NCBI RefSeq assembly: GCF_014837015.1
Contig: NZ_JACSPT010000001.1
Coordinates: 1-64,000 of the forward strand
DNA: 64,000 bases
Direction of reading: 5' to 3'
From: Acinetobacter pecorum
GTDB lineage: Bacteria; Pseudomonadota; Gammaproteobacteria; Pseudomonadales; Moraxellaceae
The notes under the pieces are model-generated. The model was not told the DNA's origin, made no database searches, and worked only from the letters and a program-made list of their open reading frames with translations. Each line of letters opens with the position of its first letter. Within the stretch, counting starts at the first letter, position 1. Of the stretch, positions 11,301 through 20,261 are shown piece after piece. The position numbers were made by a program, and so were the translations under genes.

Positions 11301-12589
11301 TGAAAACAGTACAACATGCCAAAGGTCACTTGGTATCGACTTCACGTTCAGGTGAAATCGGTATTGCGGATGACTTAGGTCGTGAGCGTGAGCGCTATAA
11401 AATTCCATACGGTGCATCTATCTTGCTCAAAGATGGCGAAGCTGTAGAAGCAGGCGGTATCGTGGCGACTTGGGATCCGCATACACATCCATTGGTAACA
11501 GAAGTTGCTGGTAAAGTGCGTTTCAGCCAGATTGCTGATGGCGTGACGGTTACTTCTAAAACTGATGATGCAACAGGTATGTCAACCATCGAAATCTTGC
11601 CAGTGACTTCACGTCCTGCGTCAGGTAAAGATTTGCGTCCTGCTGTTGTATTAGACACAGTCGATGGTGGTGAGCAGTTCTACTTCCTGCCACAAAACAC
11701 GATTCTTTCTGTTCGCGATGGCGAAACAATTGGTGTCGGTGACGTAATCGGTCGTGTACCACAAGAATCTTCACGTACTCGTGATATTACCGGTGGTCTG
11801 CCACGTGTAGCTGACTTGTTCGAAGCACGTAAGCCGAAAGAGCATGCAATCCTTGCAGAAGTGTCAGGTGTTGTGAGCTTTGGTAAAGAGACCAAAGGTA
11901 AGAACCGTCTGGTGATTACGCCGGATGATGGCTCTGAAATCTATGAAGAGCTGATTCCGAAATGGCGTACCATTAACGTGTTCGAAGGCGAGCATGTAAA
12001 CCGTGGTGAGACGATTTCTGATGGTCCACAAAACCCGCATGACATTTTACGTCTGAAAGGTGAAGTGGCATTGACGAATTACATCGTGAACGAAGTTCAG
12101 GACGTATACCGTCTGCAAGGTGTAAAAATCAACGATAAGCATATTGAAGTGATCGTACGTCAAATGCTGCGTAAAGTTGATATCACTGACGGTGGAGATA
12201 CTAGCTTCATCAAAGGCGAACAAGTGGATTACATCCGTGTTGTTCAGGAAAACCAAGCAGTTCTTGCGCAAAACAAGTTCCCTGCGAAGTTTGAACGTCA
12301 ATTGATGGGTATTACCAAAGCATCGCTTTCTACTGACTCGTTCATCTCTGCTGCATCGTTCCAGGAAACCACACGTGTGTTAACTGAAGCGGCTGTAACA
12401 GGTAAAGAAGATGATTTACGCGGCTTGAAAGAGAACGTGGTTGTAGGTCGTCTGATCCCAGCGGGTACAGGTTTGGCTTACCACTTAGAGCGTCGTCGTC
12501 AAGAAGCAGAAGCTGCAGAATTTGAACTGCATAATAACTTCTCTGATGTGGACCAAGCTTTAAGCCAGGCATTTAACGAAGAATTCTAA
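8399..12589 (+). CDS. rpoC: DNA-directed RNA polymerase subunit beta-prime
   Basis: 1,396 residues from a TTG start at 8399, chosen because GGAG (8388-8391) sits seven bases upstream and the protein then begins (M)[15 protein letters not shown] as in other Acinetobacter. An ATG at 8351 is in frame but lacks a SD. The zinc-finger [20 protein letters not shown] lies near residues 70-88 and the catalytic [12 protein letters not shown] near 460. The trigger-loop region has [11 protein letters not shown]. It forms the catalytic core with RpoB. Confidence 0.97.
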   Translation: MKDLLDIMRKKTDSDGHAPVEFDRIRIGLASPEMIKSWSHGEVKKPETINYRTFKPERDGLFCAKIFGPVKDYECLCGKYKRMKYKGVICEKCGVEVTTAKVRRERMGHIDLASPVAHIWFLKSLPSRIGLLLDMTLRDIERVLYFESYVVTDPGMTPFEKYQLLNDEEYFNALEEHGDEFTAKMGAEAVQDLLKDIDLEAEIARLREEIPVTTSETKLKKASKRLKLMEAFNDSNNKPEWMVLTVLPVLPPDLRPLVPLEGGRFATSDLNDLYRRVINRNNRLKRLLDLAAPDIIVRNEKRMLQESVDALLDNGRRGRAITGSNKRPLKSLADMIKGKQGRFRQNLLGKRVDYSGRSVITVGPNLRLHQCGLPKKMALELFKPFIFAKLQASGQATTIKAAKKMVERETPEVWDVLAHVIRQHPVMLNRAPTLHRLGLQAFEPILIEGKAIRLHPLVCAAFNADFDGDQMAVHVPLTLEAQLEARALMMSTNNILSPANGEPIIVPSQDVVLGLYYITRDAINAKGEGMVFADTHEVNRALATGQVDLHARVKARVHQTVIDEDGNREQQTIIVDTTPGRCLLWEVVPEGMDFQQINVEMTKKNISKLINSCYRKLGLKDTVIFADQLMYLGFRQATRSGVSVGMEDMVIPPQKQAIIGKAEAEVREIEQQFEQGFVTAGERYNKVVDIWARTNDQVAKAMMDNLSFTTVKNKQGEDEKQKSFNSIYMMSDSGARGSAAQIRQLAGMRGLMAKPDGSIIETPIKANFREGLTVLQYFISTHGARKGLADTALKTANSGYLTRRLVDVAQDLVITEPDCGTFDGLVMTPFIQGGDVIENLGARVLGRVVAEDVKKVGTDEVLLPRNTLIDEKLAAFIESQGVDEIKVRSVVNCASTFGVCAKCYGRDLARGHQVNPGESVGVMAAQSIGEPGTQLTMRTFHVGGAASRTSAANSVQVRNQGTVRFHNVKTVQHAKGHLVSTSRSGEIGIADDLGRERERYKIPYGASILLKDGEAVEAGGIVATWDPHTHPLVTEVAGKVRFSQIADGVTVTSKTDDATGMSTIEILPVTSRPASGKDLRPAVVLDTVDGGEQFYFLPQNTILSVRDGETIGVGDVIGRVPQESSRTRDITGGLPRVADLFEARKPKEHAILAEVSGVVSFGKETKGKNRLVITPDDGSEIYEELIPKWRTINVFEGEHVNRGETISDGPQNPHDILRLKGEVALTNYIVNEVQDVYRLQGVKINDKHIEVIVRQMLRKVDITDGGDTSFIKGEQVDYIRVVQENQAVLAQNKFPAKFERQLMGITKASLSTDSFISAASFQETTRVLTEAAVTGKEDDLRGLKENVVVGRLIPAGTGLAYHLERRRQEAEAAEFELHNNFSDVDQALSQAFNEEF

Positions 12590-12604
12590 TTCAAGTTAAA
12601 GCTT

Positions 12605-12636
12605 AAAAAAGAGACGCCTTCGGGCGTCTTTTTTTA
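12605..12636 (+). terminator. Intrinsic terminator of the rpoBC operon
   Basis: An A-run is followed by the stem GACGCC (12613-12618), the stable tetraloop TTCG, GGCGTC (12623-12628) and a run of eight T. It lies 24 bases after the rpoC stop. Confidence 0.95.
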
Positions 12637-12795
12637 TACAAAACTCATCCAGATAGCTTCCTCAACATGGGAATTATCCACTGATACTTACAAAAATCAG
12701 CAGGAATACCGAGAGAAATAACACGCTGCAGATTTTAGTTCCATAAAATGAAGATAAGCTTAATTAAAACAAGACAAGACAGGAAGGCCAAGGTC

Positions 12796-13161
12796 ATGAA
12801 AAAGTTAATCGGTGTTATGGCAGTTGCCACGCTTTCCACCTTTATGTTGGCAGGTTGTGAAAACATGTCGAGCAAAAATCAACGTATTGGTGCTGCTGCC
12901 TTAGGTGGTGCCGTCGGTGGTGGCGTAGGTAATAGTGTCGGTGGTGGTGTCGGTTCTGCGATTGGTGGTGGTGCCGGTGCTGCAGTAGGTAGTAAATCCC
13001 AAGGTGGTTCCAACCGTAATGCAACCTATAGTGGTGTAGGTGGTGCGGTAGGATCAGCAGTCGGTAAAAGCATCTTTGGTGGTAATGCCGGTGCTGCAAT
13101 CGGTGGTGCCATCGGTGGTGGTGCCGGAGCTGCCATTGAACAGGATAACCGTCGTCGTTAA
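12796..13161 (+). CDS. Glycine-zipper lipoprotein, hypothetical
   Basis: 121 residues from the ATG at 12796, preceded by AGGAAGG with an 8-base spacer; an upstream in-frame ATG at 12748 would bury the signal peptide. The N terminus MKKLIGVMAVATLSTFMLAGC is a lipoprotein signal with lipobox LAGC (Cys about 21). The rest is almost wholly GGAVGGGVGN/GGAIGGGAGAA-type glycine-zipper repeats, as in membrane-associated YMGG/OmpA-like lipoproteins. The basic tail is NRRR. It is likely an envelope lipoprotein that inserts or oligomerises in a membrane; the exact role is unknown. Confidence 0.88.
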   Translation: MKKLIGVMAVATLSTFMLAGCENMSSKNQRIGAAALGGAVGGGVGNSVGGGVGSAIGGGAGAAVGSKSQGGSNRNATYSGVGGAVGSAVGKSIFGGNAGAAIGGAIGGGAGAAIEQDNRRR

Positions 13162-13193
13162 GTCCTGTTTCACTTGTAAAATAATCTAAATTT

Positions 13194-13216
13194 AAAAGCG
13201 CCATATGGGCGCTTTT
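13194..13216. terminator. Bidirectional terminator between converging genes
   Basis: AAAAGCGCC (13194-13202), loop ATATG, GGCGCTTTT (13208-13216). It has T-runs when read from either strand. It lies between the + strand lipoprotein gene and the minus-strand DUF4442 gene ending at 13220. Confidence 0.85.
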
Positions 13217-13219
13217 ATC

Positions 13220-13714
13220 TTATTTGACAGATAGGCTTTTCCCTTTGCTCTGTTTTCGCCGGATATAAACCGTTTTCTCTACTTCCGCAATCCTGACCCC
13301 GGCTTCATCATAGATATTTAGCTGATAATTGCGGTATACAGGTGCATTGTTGGCCGCCAAATTGATAATTGTGCTGATTTCTTCAGCAGAGATCCGGATG
13401 TCCGCGATCACGGTGCCGCGGCCAGGAGCCAAAAACTGAATACTGGCACCTTTATCCCAGACCAGATATTTCGGCCCCAAATGATGCATCAGCAGTAACA
13501 TATAAAAAGGATCGACCATCGAATACAGGCTGCCACCAAAATGTACGCCGACAATATTCTGGTTTTTACGGGTTAGCGGCATTTTGACCCGCACGTGATA
13601 ATTATTAAAATCAATCTTATCAATTTCGATACCTGCACCCCGGTAAGGAGCATAGCGGTTCAAAATAAATTTTGATACCAGCGGCAGTTGTTGAATTTTC
13701 TGGAATAGGTTCAT
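13220..13714 (-). CDS. DUF4442 hotdog-fold protein (thioesterase-like)
   Basis: 164 residues from the ATG at 13714 (MNLFQKIQQLPLVSKF); the frame is open to 13774 but no start there has a clear SD. The protein has the DUF4442 pattern: an N-terminal helix followed by MPLTRKNQNIVGVHFGGSLYSMVDPFYMLLL, which forms the central hotdog helix. The GVHFGG(S/T) motif corresponds to the acyl-thioesterase active-site region of YiiD/PaaI relatives. The substrate is unknown. It is monocistronic and converges on the lipoprotein gene. Confidence 0.8.
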   Translation of the reverse strand: MNLFQKIQQLPLVSKFILNRYAPYRGAGIEIDKIDFNNYHVRVKMPLTRKNQNIVGVHFGGSLYSMVDPFYMLLLMHHLGPKYLVWDKGASIQFLAPGRGTVIADIRISAEEISTIINLAANNAPVYRNYQLNIYDEAGVRIAEVEKTVYIRRKQSKGKSLSVK

Positions 13715-13831
13715 ACTGACATTCTTTTTGTGGCTTTGATTATGCATACTAGAGCAACAAAAATGCGCTAGCATTGATCAATCATGCCGATTTATAAACT
13801 AAGCGGTCAATAACAAGAACAGGATTAAAAG

Positions 13832-14713
13832 ATGGAAATGCAAACACAATGGGTCGATACCACGGATCAGCAGCGGCTCTGTGTCAGAACTTATGGACAG
13901 CCCACACAGCCGGCATTGGTGCTGGTTCATGGCTATCCCGATCATCAGATGGTTTGGGAGCCAGTCATTCATTATTTAACTCAGAACTACTTTATTGTGA
14001 CCTATGATGTACGTGGTGCAGGTGAGTCCAGTATTCCTAAAAAAATCTCGGATTACCGTCTGGCACGTTTAAGTCAGGATCTGGAAGAAGTAGTGAATAA
14101 GGTATTGCCGAATCGAGCTTTTCATTTGGCTGCACATGACTGGGGCTCAATTCAGTCTTGGGAATCTGTCACAGATTTTAGATTCAAAGGCCGAATTTTG
14201 TCTTATAGCACGCTGTCCGGCCCCTGTCTGGACCATGCAGCTTTCTGGATGCGCGAACAGTTCCAGCAAAACAGAACAAAATTCTTAAAGCAGATGAGCA
14301 AGTCTTGGTATATCGCGGTGTTTCAGCTGCCCTGGGTGGCACCTTTGGCCTGGAATTTTTTTAATCCGCAGCGTTGGGCCAAGATCGTTGAGCAACTGGA
14401 AAAACGCGATGATCTGCCGCTTAATCCCTATATTGTCAAAGATGGAAAATATGGTGTGAATCTGTATCGGGCTAACTTTTTGCCACGTTTAGCTCAACCA
14501 CGGCAGCGCTTTGCAATCTGTCCTGTACAAGCGATTGTGTTGCAAAATGATAAGTTTGTCGGCCCTGATCTGATCGATGAAGTGTCTAAATGGGTGGATG
14601 ATTTTTCGAGAGTAGAATTGGCTGCCAATCACTGGGCGATTCTGAGTCAGCCAGAGCAAGTTGCTCAATTAATTGATCATTTTATTCAGAAGAAGTCTGC
14701 GGTCATCGATTGA
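13832..14713 (+). CDS. Alpha/beta hydrolase, epoxide hydrolase/dehalogenase-like
   Basis: 293 residues with an alpha/beta-hydrolase fold. An HGYPDH oxyanion motif is at 33-38, and the nucleophile elbow HDWGS (102-106) has Asp103 where lipases have Ser. A C-terminal ANHWAI places the catalytic His near 267. An Asp nucleophile is typical of epoxide hydrolases and haloalkane dehalogenases, so one of these reactions is likely. Short-chain proteins of this group in Acinetobacter are often simply annotated as alpha/beta hydrolases. There is no signal peptide, so it is cytoplasmic. Confidence 0.82.
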   Translation: MEMQTQWVDTTDQQRLCVRTYGQPTQPALVLVHGYPDHQMVWEPVIHYLTQNYFIVTYDVRGAGESSIPKKISDYRLARLSQDLEEVVNKVLPNRAFHLAAHDWGSIQSWESVTDFRFKGRILSYSTLSGPCLDHAAFWMREQFQQNRTKFLKQMSKSWYIAVFQLPWVAPLAWNFFNPQRWAKIVEQLEKRDDLPLNPYIVKDGKYGVNLYRANFLPRLAQPRQRFAICPVQAIVLQNDKFVGPDLIDEVSKWVDDFSRVELAANHWAILSQPEQVAQLIDHFIQKKSAVID

Positions 14714-14814
14714 GAAGCCGCTTTGTGAAGCATGACCCGGCGAGGAGAAAGTGGCGGAATTTTTATCCGTATTTTCTGATAAAATAGCGGCTTTCTCTCT
14801 ATCTCCGATTCATT

Positions 14815-16179
14815 ATGTTCGCAATTCTTGCTGCTATTGGAGTCATGTTTGGACTCTCATTGGCACGTGTACCTGTGGTTTTTGCCCTGGTCATTGGTGC
14901 TGTTACAGGTGGTTTATTGGCAGGTCTTGGCCTGCAGGGTACCTTAGACGCATTTAACAATGGTTTGGGTGGTGGGGCCAAAATTGCCTTGGCTTACGGT
15001 ATTCTAGGTGCATTTGCTTTGGCCTTGGCACGTTCGGGTTTACCGGATTTACTGGCCTATAAAATGATTAGCACCTTAAAGGGTGAGGCGGATTTTAAAG
15101 CACAGAACCGGATGAAATATCTGATCTTTTTCACCGTCGCTATTGCTGCAGTGTTCTCACAGAATGTCATTCCTGTGCATATTGCTTTCATTCCGGTACT
15201 GATTCCACCGCTATTGATTGTATTTAACCATTTACAGCTGGATCGCCGTCTGGTGGCCTGCCTGCTAACCTTTGGCTTGGTTGCAACCTATATGCTGATT
15301 CCAGTGGGTTTTGGTGCGATCTTCCTGAATGATATTCTGGGTTATAACATCAATACTTTTGGTAAGCCTTATGGTTTTGAAATCAGCTATGACCAGATTC
15401 CATCTGCCATGGCGATCCCGGTATTTGGAATGTTCGTTGGCTTATTGGTGGCTATATTTATCAGCTATCGTAAACCGCGTCAGTATAAAGACATTCAGAT
15501 TGAAAAGCCGCAAAGTATTTCATCTGAACTCGGGGTAGAGCCACAGCTTAAACCTGAAATTTCGAAATTCACTATCTGGATGGCCGGTCTGGCTGTTATT
15601 TTAACCCTGGTAGTGCAACTGTACTCAGATTCAATGATTCTAGCAGGTCTGGTCGGTGTGGCGATTCTCAGCTGTGCCGGTATTTTCAAGTGGAAAGAAG
15701 CGGATGATGTGATAATTACCGGTATGCGCATGATGGCGCTGGTCGGTTTTATCATGATTGCAGCACAAGGTTTTGCAGCCGTGATTGAAGCCACCAATCA
15801 GGTGCCTGCGCTGGTCGAGGCATCGGTCCACTGGATTGGTAATAGTCAGGCACTGGCCGCATTTTTGATGCTGCTGATCGGTCTGCTGATTACCTTAGGT
15901 ATTGGTTCGTCTTTCTCAACCATTCCGATTCTAGCGATTATCTATGTGCCGCTTTGTATCCAGTTCGGTTTTAGTCCTGCAGCGACTATTGCGATTATCG
16001 GGACTGCAGCAGCTTTGGGTGATGCCGGTTCCCCAGCATCGGATTCAACTTTAGGTCCGACTTCGGGTTTAAACATGGATGGTCAACATGACCATATGAA
16101 AGACAGCGTAGTCCCTACCTTTATTCATTTTAATATTCCGCTGATCATTTTTGGCTGGATTGCAGCTATGGTCCTCTAA
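14815..16179 (+). CDS. Na+/H+ antiporter family membrane protein
   Basis: 454 residues with about 11-12 hydrophobic segments spread over the whole length. Its motifs include SLARVPVVFALVIGAVTGGLL near the N terminus and GDAGSPASDSTLGPTSGLNMDGQHDH near residues 400-425, both characteristic of the bacterial Na+/H+ antiporter family related to NhaC/YuiF. Several conserved polar residues within helices (D, S, N) could carry the ion. There is no clear SD before the ATG, so the start is the least certain part. A hairpin at 16187-16220 follows the stop. Confidence 0.82.
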   Translation: MFAILAAIGVMFGLSLARVPVVFALVIGAVTGGLLAGLGLQGTLDAFNNGLGGGAKIALAYGILGAFALALARSGLPDLLAYKMISTLKGEADFKAQNRMKYLIFFTVAIAAVFSQNVIPVHIAFIPVLIPPLLIVFNHLQLDRRLVACLLTFGLVATYMLIPVGFGAIFLNDILGYNINTFGKPYGFEISYDQIPSAMAIPVFGMFVGLLVAIFISYRKPRQYKDIQIEKPQSISSELGVEPQLKPEISKFTIWMAGLAVILTLVVQLYSDSMILAGLVGVAILSCAGIFKWKEADDVIITGMRMMALVGFIMIAAQGFAAVIEATNQVPALVEASVHWIGNSQALAAFLMLLIGLLITLGIGSSFSTIPILAIIYVPLCIQFGFSPAATIAIIGTAAALGDAGSPASDSTLGPTSGLNMDGQHDHMKDSVVPTFIHFNIPLIIFGWIAAMVL

Positions 16180-16186
16180 GGAAATT

Positions 16187-16220
16187 TTAATCTGCCCTGA
16201 TATAGATCAGGGCAGATTAA
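16187..16220. terminator. Perfect 15-bp hairpin after the antiporter gene
   Basis: Bases 16187-16201 pair perfectly with 16206-16220 around the loop ATAG. No strong T-run follows on the + strand, so it may act as a weak terminator or mainly protect the 3' end of the mRNA. Confidence 0.55.
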
Positions 16221-16509
16221 TCTGGATTTAAAATAAATTATAAGATGTATTTTAAATATTTTTATTAAAGATTAAATTAATATAAACCTGATTGTTTTAC
16301 TCTGAATAAAGCCTGTTAATCTGATTAATTCACTTGGTATTTAAAACCAACCTTTCCAGTCAATTTAAAATAAATTTAAAGTTAAAACAATATCTTAAAT
16401 AATAATTGAAAATTAGTTTTATAATCTGTATTGCATATTATTTTCTATCGTGTTTATTATTAATTAGGGTTTATTTTTTAATAATTATTCTTCCAGTGGG
16501 GTGTTTAAA
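16221..16509 (+). promoter_or_regulatory. AT-rich promoter region ahead of the OmpW-type gene
   Basis: Nearly 290 bases without a gene and with very high A+T. A consensus -10 box TATAAT lies at 16420-16425, without a good -35 at 17 bases. The long gap from this box to the start codon would give a roughly 80-base leader. I see no other recognisable element. Confidence 0.35.
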
Positions 16510-17115
16510 ATGTTAAAGCAAATTACTTTAATTGCATTAATGGGTCTTTCTGCATCTGCGATGGCAGGTCCGTGGCAAGTTAAAGTGGGTGCGAGTTCTT
16601 TGGCACCAACAAGCGATACTGAAATTGCACCAGGTTTAGTCGTAGAAGCCGATCAGGAATATGGTTTTACTCCTTCTGTTGAATATTTCTTCAATGACAA
16701 TATTTCGGCAGAATTATTATTGGCTGCCCCGTTTAACCATGACATTTCTGCTCAGGGTCTAGGAAAAATTGCCAAGATTAAGCATCTTCCACCAACCATT
16801 ACCGCAAAATATCACTTTAAAAACTCTACACGTTTTACGCCATACGTAGGTTTGGGTGGAACAGCCTTTATTGCTTGGGATGAAGAAGGTGCAGCAAAAG
16901 ACGTCAAAGAGGAATTTGGTATTGCTGGACAAGTCGGTTTTAACTATCAACCGGCAGATGCTAAAAACTGGGGTGTGTTTGTAGATGTGCGTTATGCGGA
17001 TTTGAGTCCTGAAGTGACTTTAGATGATGCAACAGCTGCAGCAGTTGGAAAATCTAAATTTAATTTAGATATTGATCCGATTGTTTATACATTGGGTTAT
17101 AGCTACAAATTCTAA
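16510..17115 (+). CDS. OmpW-family outer membrane protein
   Basis: 201 residues from the ATG at 16510; the upstream in-frame GTG at 16501 belongs to the ribosome-binding site TGGGGTG. The signal peptide MLKQITLIALMGLSASAMA is cleaved before GPWQVKVG. Mature features are those of the 8-stranded OmpW barrel: VGASSLAP, the plug-strand motif KHLPPTITAKYHF (about 96-108), FTPYVGLGGTAF and a terminal YSYKF ending in Phe, the barrel-assembly signal. OmpW proteins pass small hydrophobic compounds across the outer membrane. Confidence 0.9.
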   Translation: MLKQITLIALMGLSASAMAGPWQVKVGASSLAPTSDTEIAPGLVVEADQEYGFTPSVEYFFNDNISAELLLAAPFNHDISAQGLGKIAKIKHLPPTITAKYHFKNSTRFTPYVGLGGTAFIAWDEEGAAKDVKEEFGIAGQVGFNYQPADAKNWGVFVDVRYADLSPEVTLDDATAAAVGKSKFNLDIDPIVYTLGYSYKF

Positions 17116-17154
17116 AAAGTTTAAGCTTCCACATTCCTGGATTGATTTTCCAAT

Positions 17155-17182
17155 AGCCTCATCTTGTATGAGGCTTTTTTTT
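17155..17182 (+). terminator. Terminator of the OmpW-type gene
   Basis: AGCCTCAT (17155-17162), loop CTTGT, ATGAGGCT (17168-17175), then eight T. Confidence 0.92.
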
Positions 17183-17306
17183 CAAAATAACAACGATTTA
17201 TAACGTGTTGAAATTGAGCAGATCGGCAATGTTCAACTATATTAAAACGAATAAAGTAAACATTAATTGAATACGACTTAATAATTGAATAATAAGGAAG
17301 ATCAGC

Positions 17307-17651
17307 ATGAAGTTTTTAATCCAAGGTATTGTGATCTTCTCCAGTCTGCTGGCAGCATCTGCCTATGCAGCAAGCTTTGAGTGTCAGAAAGCTGTAACTG
17401 GTACAGAAAAAACGATTTGTGAGCATCGACTGCTCAATGATGCCGATGTCAAGATGAGCACCAGCTACCATATTTTACGCCGTATGGTACCGATGGGAAC
17501 GCGCTCGGTGATTCAGCGCGATCAGGTCAAATGGTTGCAGTTTCGCGACCGCTGCCAGGAATCGGTGTCTTGTCTGAGTCAGGTCTATAACATGCGTCAG
17601 CAGCAGCTGGACCTGCAGTTTGAGCGTATCTATAAAATGGGACCTTATTAA
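17307..17651 (+). CDS. LprI/DUF1311-type small secreted protein
   Basis: 114 residues with a signal peptide (MKFLIQGIVIFSSLLAASAYA, cut before ASFEC). The mature part has four cysteines in the spacing of the LprI/DUF1311 family, with the signature FECQKAVTGTEKTICEH followed by the RDQVKWLQFRDRC helix. In mycobacteria LprI inhibits lysozyme; for proteobacterial members the function is not established, so a periplasmic role against lysozyme is only a possibility. SD AAGGAAG lies upstream. Confidence 0.82.
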   Translation: MKFLIQGIVIFSSLLAASAYAASFECQKAVTGTEKTICEHRLLNDADVKMSTSYHILRRMVPMGTRSVIQRDQVKWLQFRDRCQESVSCLSQVYNMRQQQLDLQFERIYKMGPY

Positions 17652-17728
17652 GATTCATTGATTCAATCTATTAATCTGATAAAGATAAAAAATCTAAATT
17701 TTTTTGAGAAAAAATCCACTTCAGACTA

Positions 17729-17757
17729 TTGAAAATTATTGAACTCACTCCATTCAT
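17729..17757 (+). promoter_or_regulatory. Candidate heat-shock (sigma-32) promoter of htpG
   Basis: TTGAAA at 17729-17734, then 13 bases, then CTCCATTCAT at 17748-17757. This resembles the sigma-32 pattern CTTGAAA-N(13-15)-CCCCATnT. The position about 45-75 bases before the htpG start is suitable, and htpG belongs to the heat-shock regulon in relatives. Confidence 0.5.
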
Positions 17758-17802
17758 ATAGGCAGCAGTTAATATCTGTATTTACAATAATAGGAGTGAT
17801 TC

Positions 17803-19722
17803 ATGAGCGATTTAAACGTACAAAAACACAGTTTCCAGGCCGAGGTAGCACAGTTACTGCACCTCGTGACCCATTCGCTTTACTCAAATCCTGAAATTTT
17901 CCTGCGCGAACTGATTTCCAATGCTTCAGATGCATGTGACAAATTGCGTTTTGAAGGCATTAATCATCCTGAATATTATGAAAATGATCCAGACCTGCAT
18001 GTTCGTGTCAGCCTTGATCCAGAAAATAAAACTATTACCATTTCAGATAACGGGATCGGCCTGAGCCAGCAAGAAGCGATTGATAATTTGGGGACTATTG
18101 CAAAGTCTGGTACCAAAGATTTTATGTCTAAACTGACTGGAGATCAGAAAGCCGATGCCCAGCTGATTGGCCAGTTTGGGGTAGGATTCTATTCAGGTTT
18201 TATTGTGGCAGATAAGATTACGGTAGAATCGCGTCGTGCCGGTACAGATGCCTCAGAAGGTGTGCGCTGGATCAGCGAGGGCACGGGTGAGTTCGAAGTT
18301 GAACAGATTACAAAAGAAAGCCGGGGTACCGATATTATCCTGCACCTGCGTGAAGATGCCCTGGATTATCTGCAAAGTTATAAAGTAAAGCAGATCATCA
18401 ATAAATACTCGGATCACATCAGCTTACCAATCCAGATGCAAAAAGAAGTCTGGCAGGAAGATGAAGCTGCTGAAGGTGAAACACCGAAAGGCGGTCACTA
18501 TGTGAAGACTGATGAATGGGAAGCCATTAACTCGGCCAGCGCGCTCTGGACCCGTAACAAGTCTGAGATTAGCGAAGAGCAGTATATCGAGTTCTATAAA
18601 AACCTGACGCATGATTTTGCTGCACCTTTGGCTTGGGCGCACAATCGTGTCGAGGGCAGCACGGAATACACCCAGCTGCTTTATATTCCAAGCAAGGCAC
18701 CACAGGATATTTTTACCCGTGAAGCCAAAGCCGGCATCAAGCTGTATGTCAAACGTGTCTTCATTATGGATGACGCGGATAACCTGATTCCAAACTATCT
18801 GCGCTTTGTACAGGGTGTAGTGGACAGTGCCGATCTTCCGCTTAATGTCAGCCGTGAGCTGTTGCAGGAAAGCCGCGATGTGAAAACCATCCGTGAAGGC
18901 AATACCCGCCGTATCCTGACCACTTTGGATAGCCTGGCAAAATCTGAAGATGAAAAAGATCAGGAAAACTTCAAGACTTTCTACCATGAATTTGGTGCGG
19001 TACTGAAAGAAGGTCTGGGTGAGGACTTTACGAACCGTGAACGTATCTTAAAGCTGTTGCGCTATGCCACCTCGACCAACGACGAAGTCAGCACTTCATT
19101 GGCGGACTATAAGGCACGCATGAAAGAAGGCCAGAAGGCCATCTACTACATCACTGCAGAAAGCCTGAACGCTGCGAAGAATTCGCCACAACTGGAACTT
19201 TTCAAGAAAAAAGGCATTGAAGTACTGTTGATGTCTGAGCGTGTCGATGAATGGGCCATGAACTTCGTACATGAATTCGATGGTACGCCATTGCAGAATG
19301 TGTCCAAGGGTGCAGTTGACCTCGGTGATTTGCAAGACGCCGAAGAGAAAAAAGCGCTAGAAGCTGCGGCTGAACAGTTCAAGCCAGTAGTTGAGAAACT
19401 GACTGATTCTCTCAAAGACAAAACCAAAGAAGTGCGTGTGACTACTCGTCTGGTGGATTCTCCGGCCTGTCTGGTCACAGGTGAAGGCGAGCTATCTCCG
19501 CAGTTAATCCGTATGCTGAAAGATGCCGGACAGCCTGTCCCTGACATTAAGCCGATTCTTGAAATTAACCCTGAACATCCGCTGGTGAAAAAACTGGAAG
19601 GTTCTGCCCAGTTTGATGATCTGGCCAATGTGATTTTTGATCAGGCCATGATTGCAGAAGGTGGTTTGCCAGAAAATCCGGCTGAGTATGTGAAACGTAT
19701 TAACAGCCTGCTGTTAGGTTAA
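17803..19722 (+). CDS. htpG: Chaperone HtpG (bacterial Hsp90)
   Basis: 639 residues, slightly longer than E. coli HtpG. The GHKL ATPase domain carries [15 protein letters not shown] (about 31-45), DNGIGL (about 83-88) and [11 protein letters not shown] (about 126-136). A middle domain contains [15 protein letters not shown] with the catalytic Arg, and a C-terminal dimerisation domain follows. It is an ATP-dependent chaperone. SD AGGAG lies 7 bases ahead of the ATG. Transcribed alone, it ends at a strong terminator. Confidence 0.97.
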   Translation: MSDLNVQKHSFQAEVAQLLHLVTHSLYSNPEIFLRELISNASDACDKLRFEGINHPEYYENDPDLHVRVSLDPENKTITISDNGIGLSQQEAIDNLGTIAKSGTKDFMSKLTGDQKADAQLIGQFGVGFYSGFIVADKITVESRRAGTDASEGVRWISEGTGEFEVEQITKESRGTDIILHLREDALDYLQSYKVKQIINKYSDHISLPIQMQKEVWQEDEAAEGETPKGGHYVKTDEWEAINSASALWTRNKSEISEEQYIEFYKNLTHDFAAPLAWAHNRVEGSTEYTQLLYIPSKAPQDIFTREAKAGIKLYVKRVFIMDDADNLIPNYLRFVQGVVDSADLPLNVSRELLQESRDVKTIREGNTRRILTTLDSLAKSEDEKDQENFKTFYHEFGAVLKEGLGEDFTNRERILKLLRYATSTNDEVSTSLADYKARMKEGQKAIYYITAESLNAAKNSPQLELFKKKGIEVLLMSERVDEWAMNFVHEFDGTPLQNVSKGAVDLGDLQDAEEKKALEAAAEQFKPVVEKLTDSLKDKTKEVRVTTRLVDSPACLVTGEGELSPQLIRMLKDAGQPVPDIKPILEINPEHPLVKKLEGSAQFDDLANVIFDQAMIAEGGLPENPAEYVKRINSLLLG

Positions 19723-19735
19723 TTTTCTAGGCTTC

Positions 19736-19762
19736 AAAAATCCCTCTTCGGAGGGATTTTTT
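19736..19762 (+). terminator. Terminator of htpG
   Basis: AAAAATCCCTC, tetraloop TTCG, GAGGGATTTTTT, ending at 19762; 13 bases after the stop codon. Confidence 0.95.
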
Positions 19763-20261
19763 CATAGCTTGAATTCATTCCTGAAAACTTTAATTTTCTT
19801 TGCATAATTTTAAAAAGCGTGAGCTCATATAAAGAAATACCTTTAATTTTATAATCTTTAAATGGGATAGATTATTGAATATTAATTCATAATGGAGATT
19901 ATTGGGATTGGAGAGTTCTTCATGAAAAAATCGCCAGTAATAAGTCCAGTATAGTTATGCTGATCTTAATGAATGCATGGATTTGGCCAACACGGCATCT
20001 AAGAAAAGTGGTGCATAATGATCATATTGGCTTTCAGGCATCAGTCAAAAAAGACGTACCAAAATTACAGCGTATCCAGTGTACCGATCGTGGGAGATTT
20101 AATATGTCGCAGATGGGACTTATCCTTACAAGAAAAGCGTATAGGGGGCAGCAATTTTTTTGCTTTCATGACACATTACTCTCCTGAATAAGCATTGATT
20201 TTATCCAAACATGAAAAAGCCCATATTGTATGGACTTTGAAGTTTTCAGAACAGTTTGGGT
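19763..20261. other. Gap of about 500 bases, no convincing gene; possible gene relic
   Basis: No recognisable gene. A SD-like GGAGAG six bases before ATG at 19922 opens a frame of only ten codons (MKKSPVISPV). A neighbouring frame then reads YADLNECMDLANTASKKSGA before a stop near 20017, and a 76-codon frame covers 19957-20187 without family resemblance. This pattern could be a decayed small gene, but nothing identifies the parent. Confidence 0.3.

Noticed and set aside
12842..13204. A 120-codon minus-strand frame rich in His and Leu
   Set aside because: It is the antisense of the glycine-zipper repeats of the lipoprotein gene; GGT/GCC repeats give open frames on the opposite strand.
18424..18987. 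A 187-codon minus-strand frame inside htpG
   Set aside because: Antisense shadow of a well-supported chaperone gene; no start signal.
19957..20187. A 76-codon + strand frame after htpG
   Set aside because: It has no ribosome-binding site, no family resemblance, and ends in a sequence of low plausibility; listed only as a possible relic.
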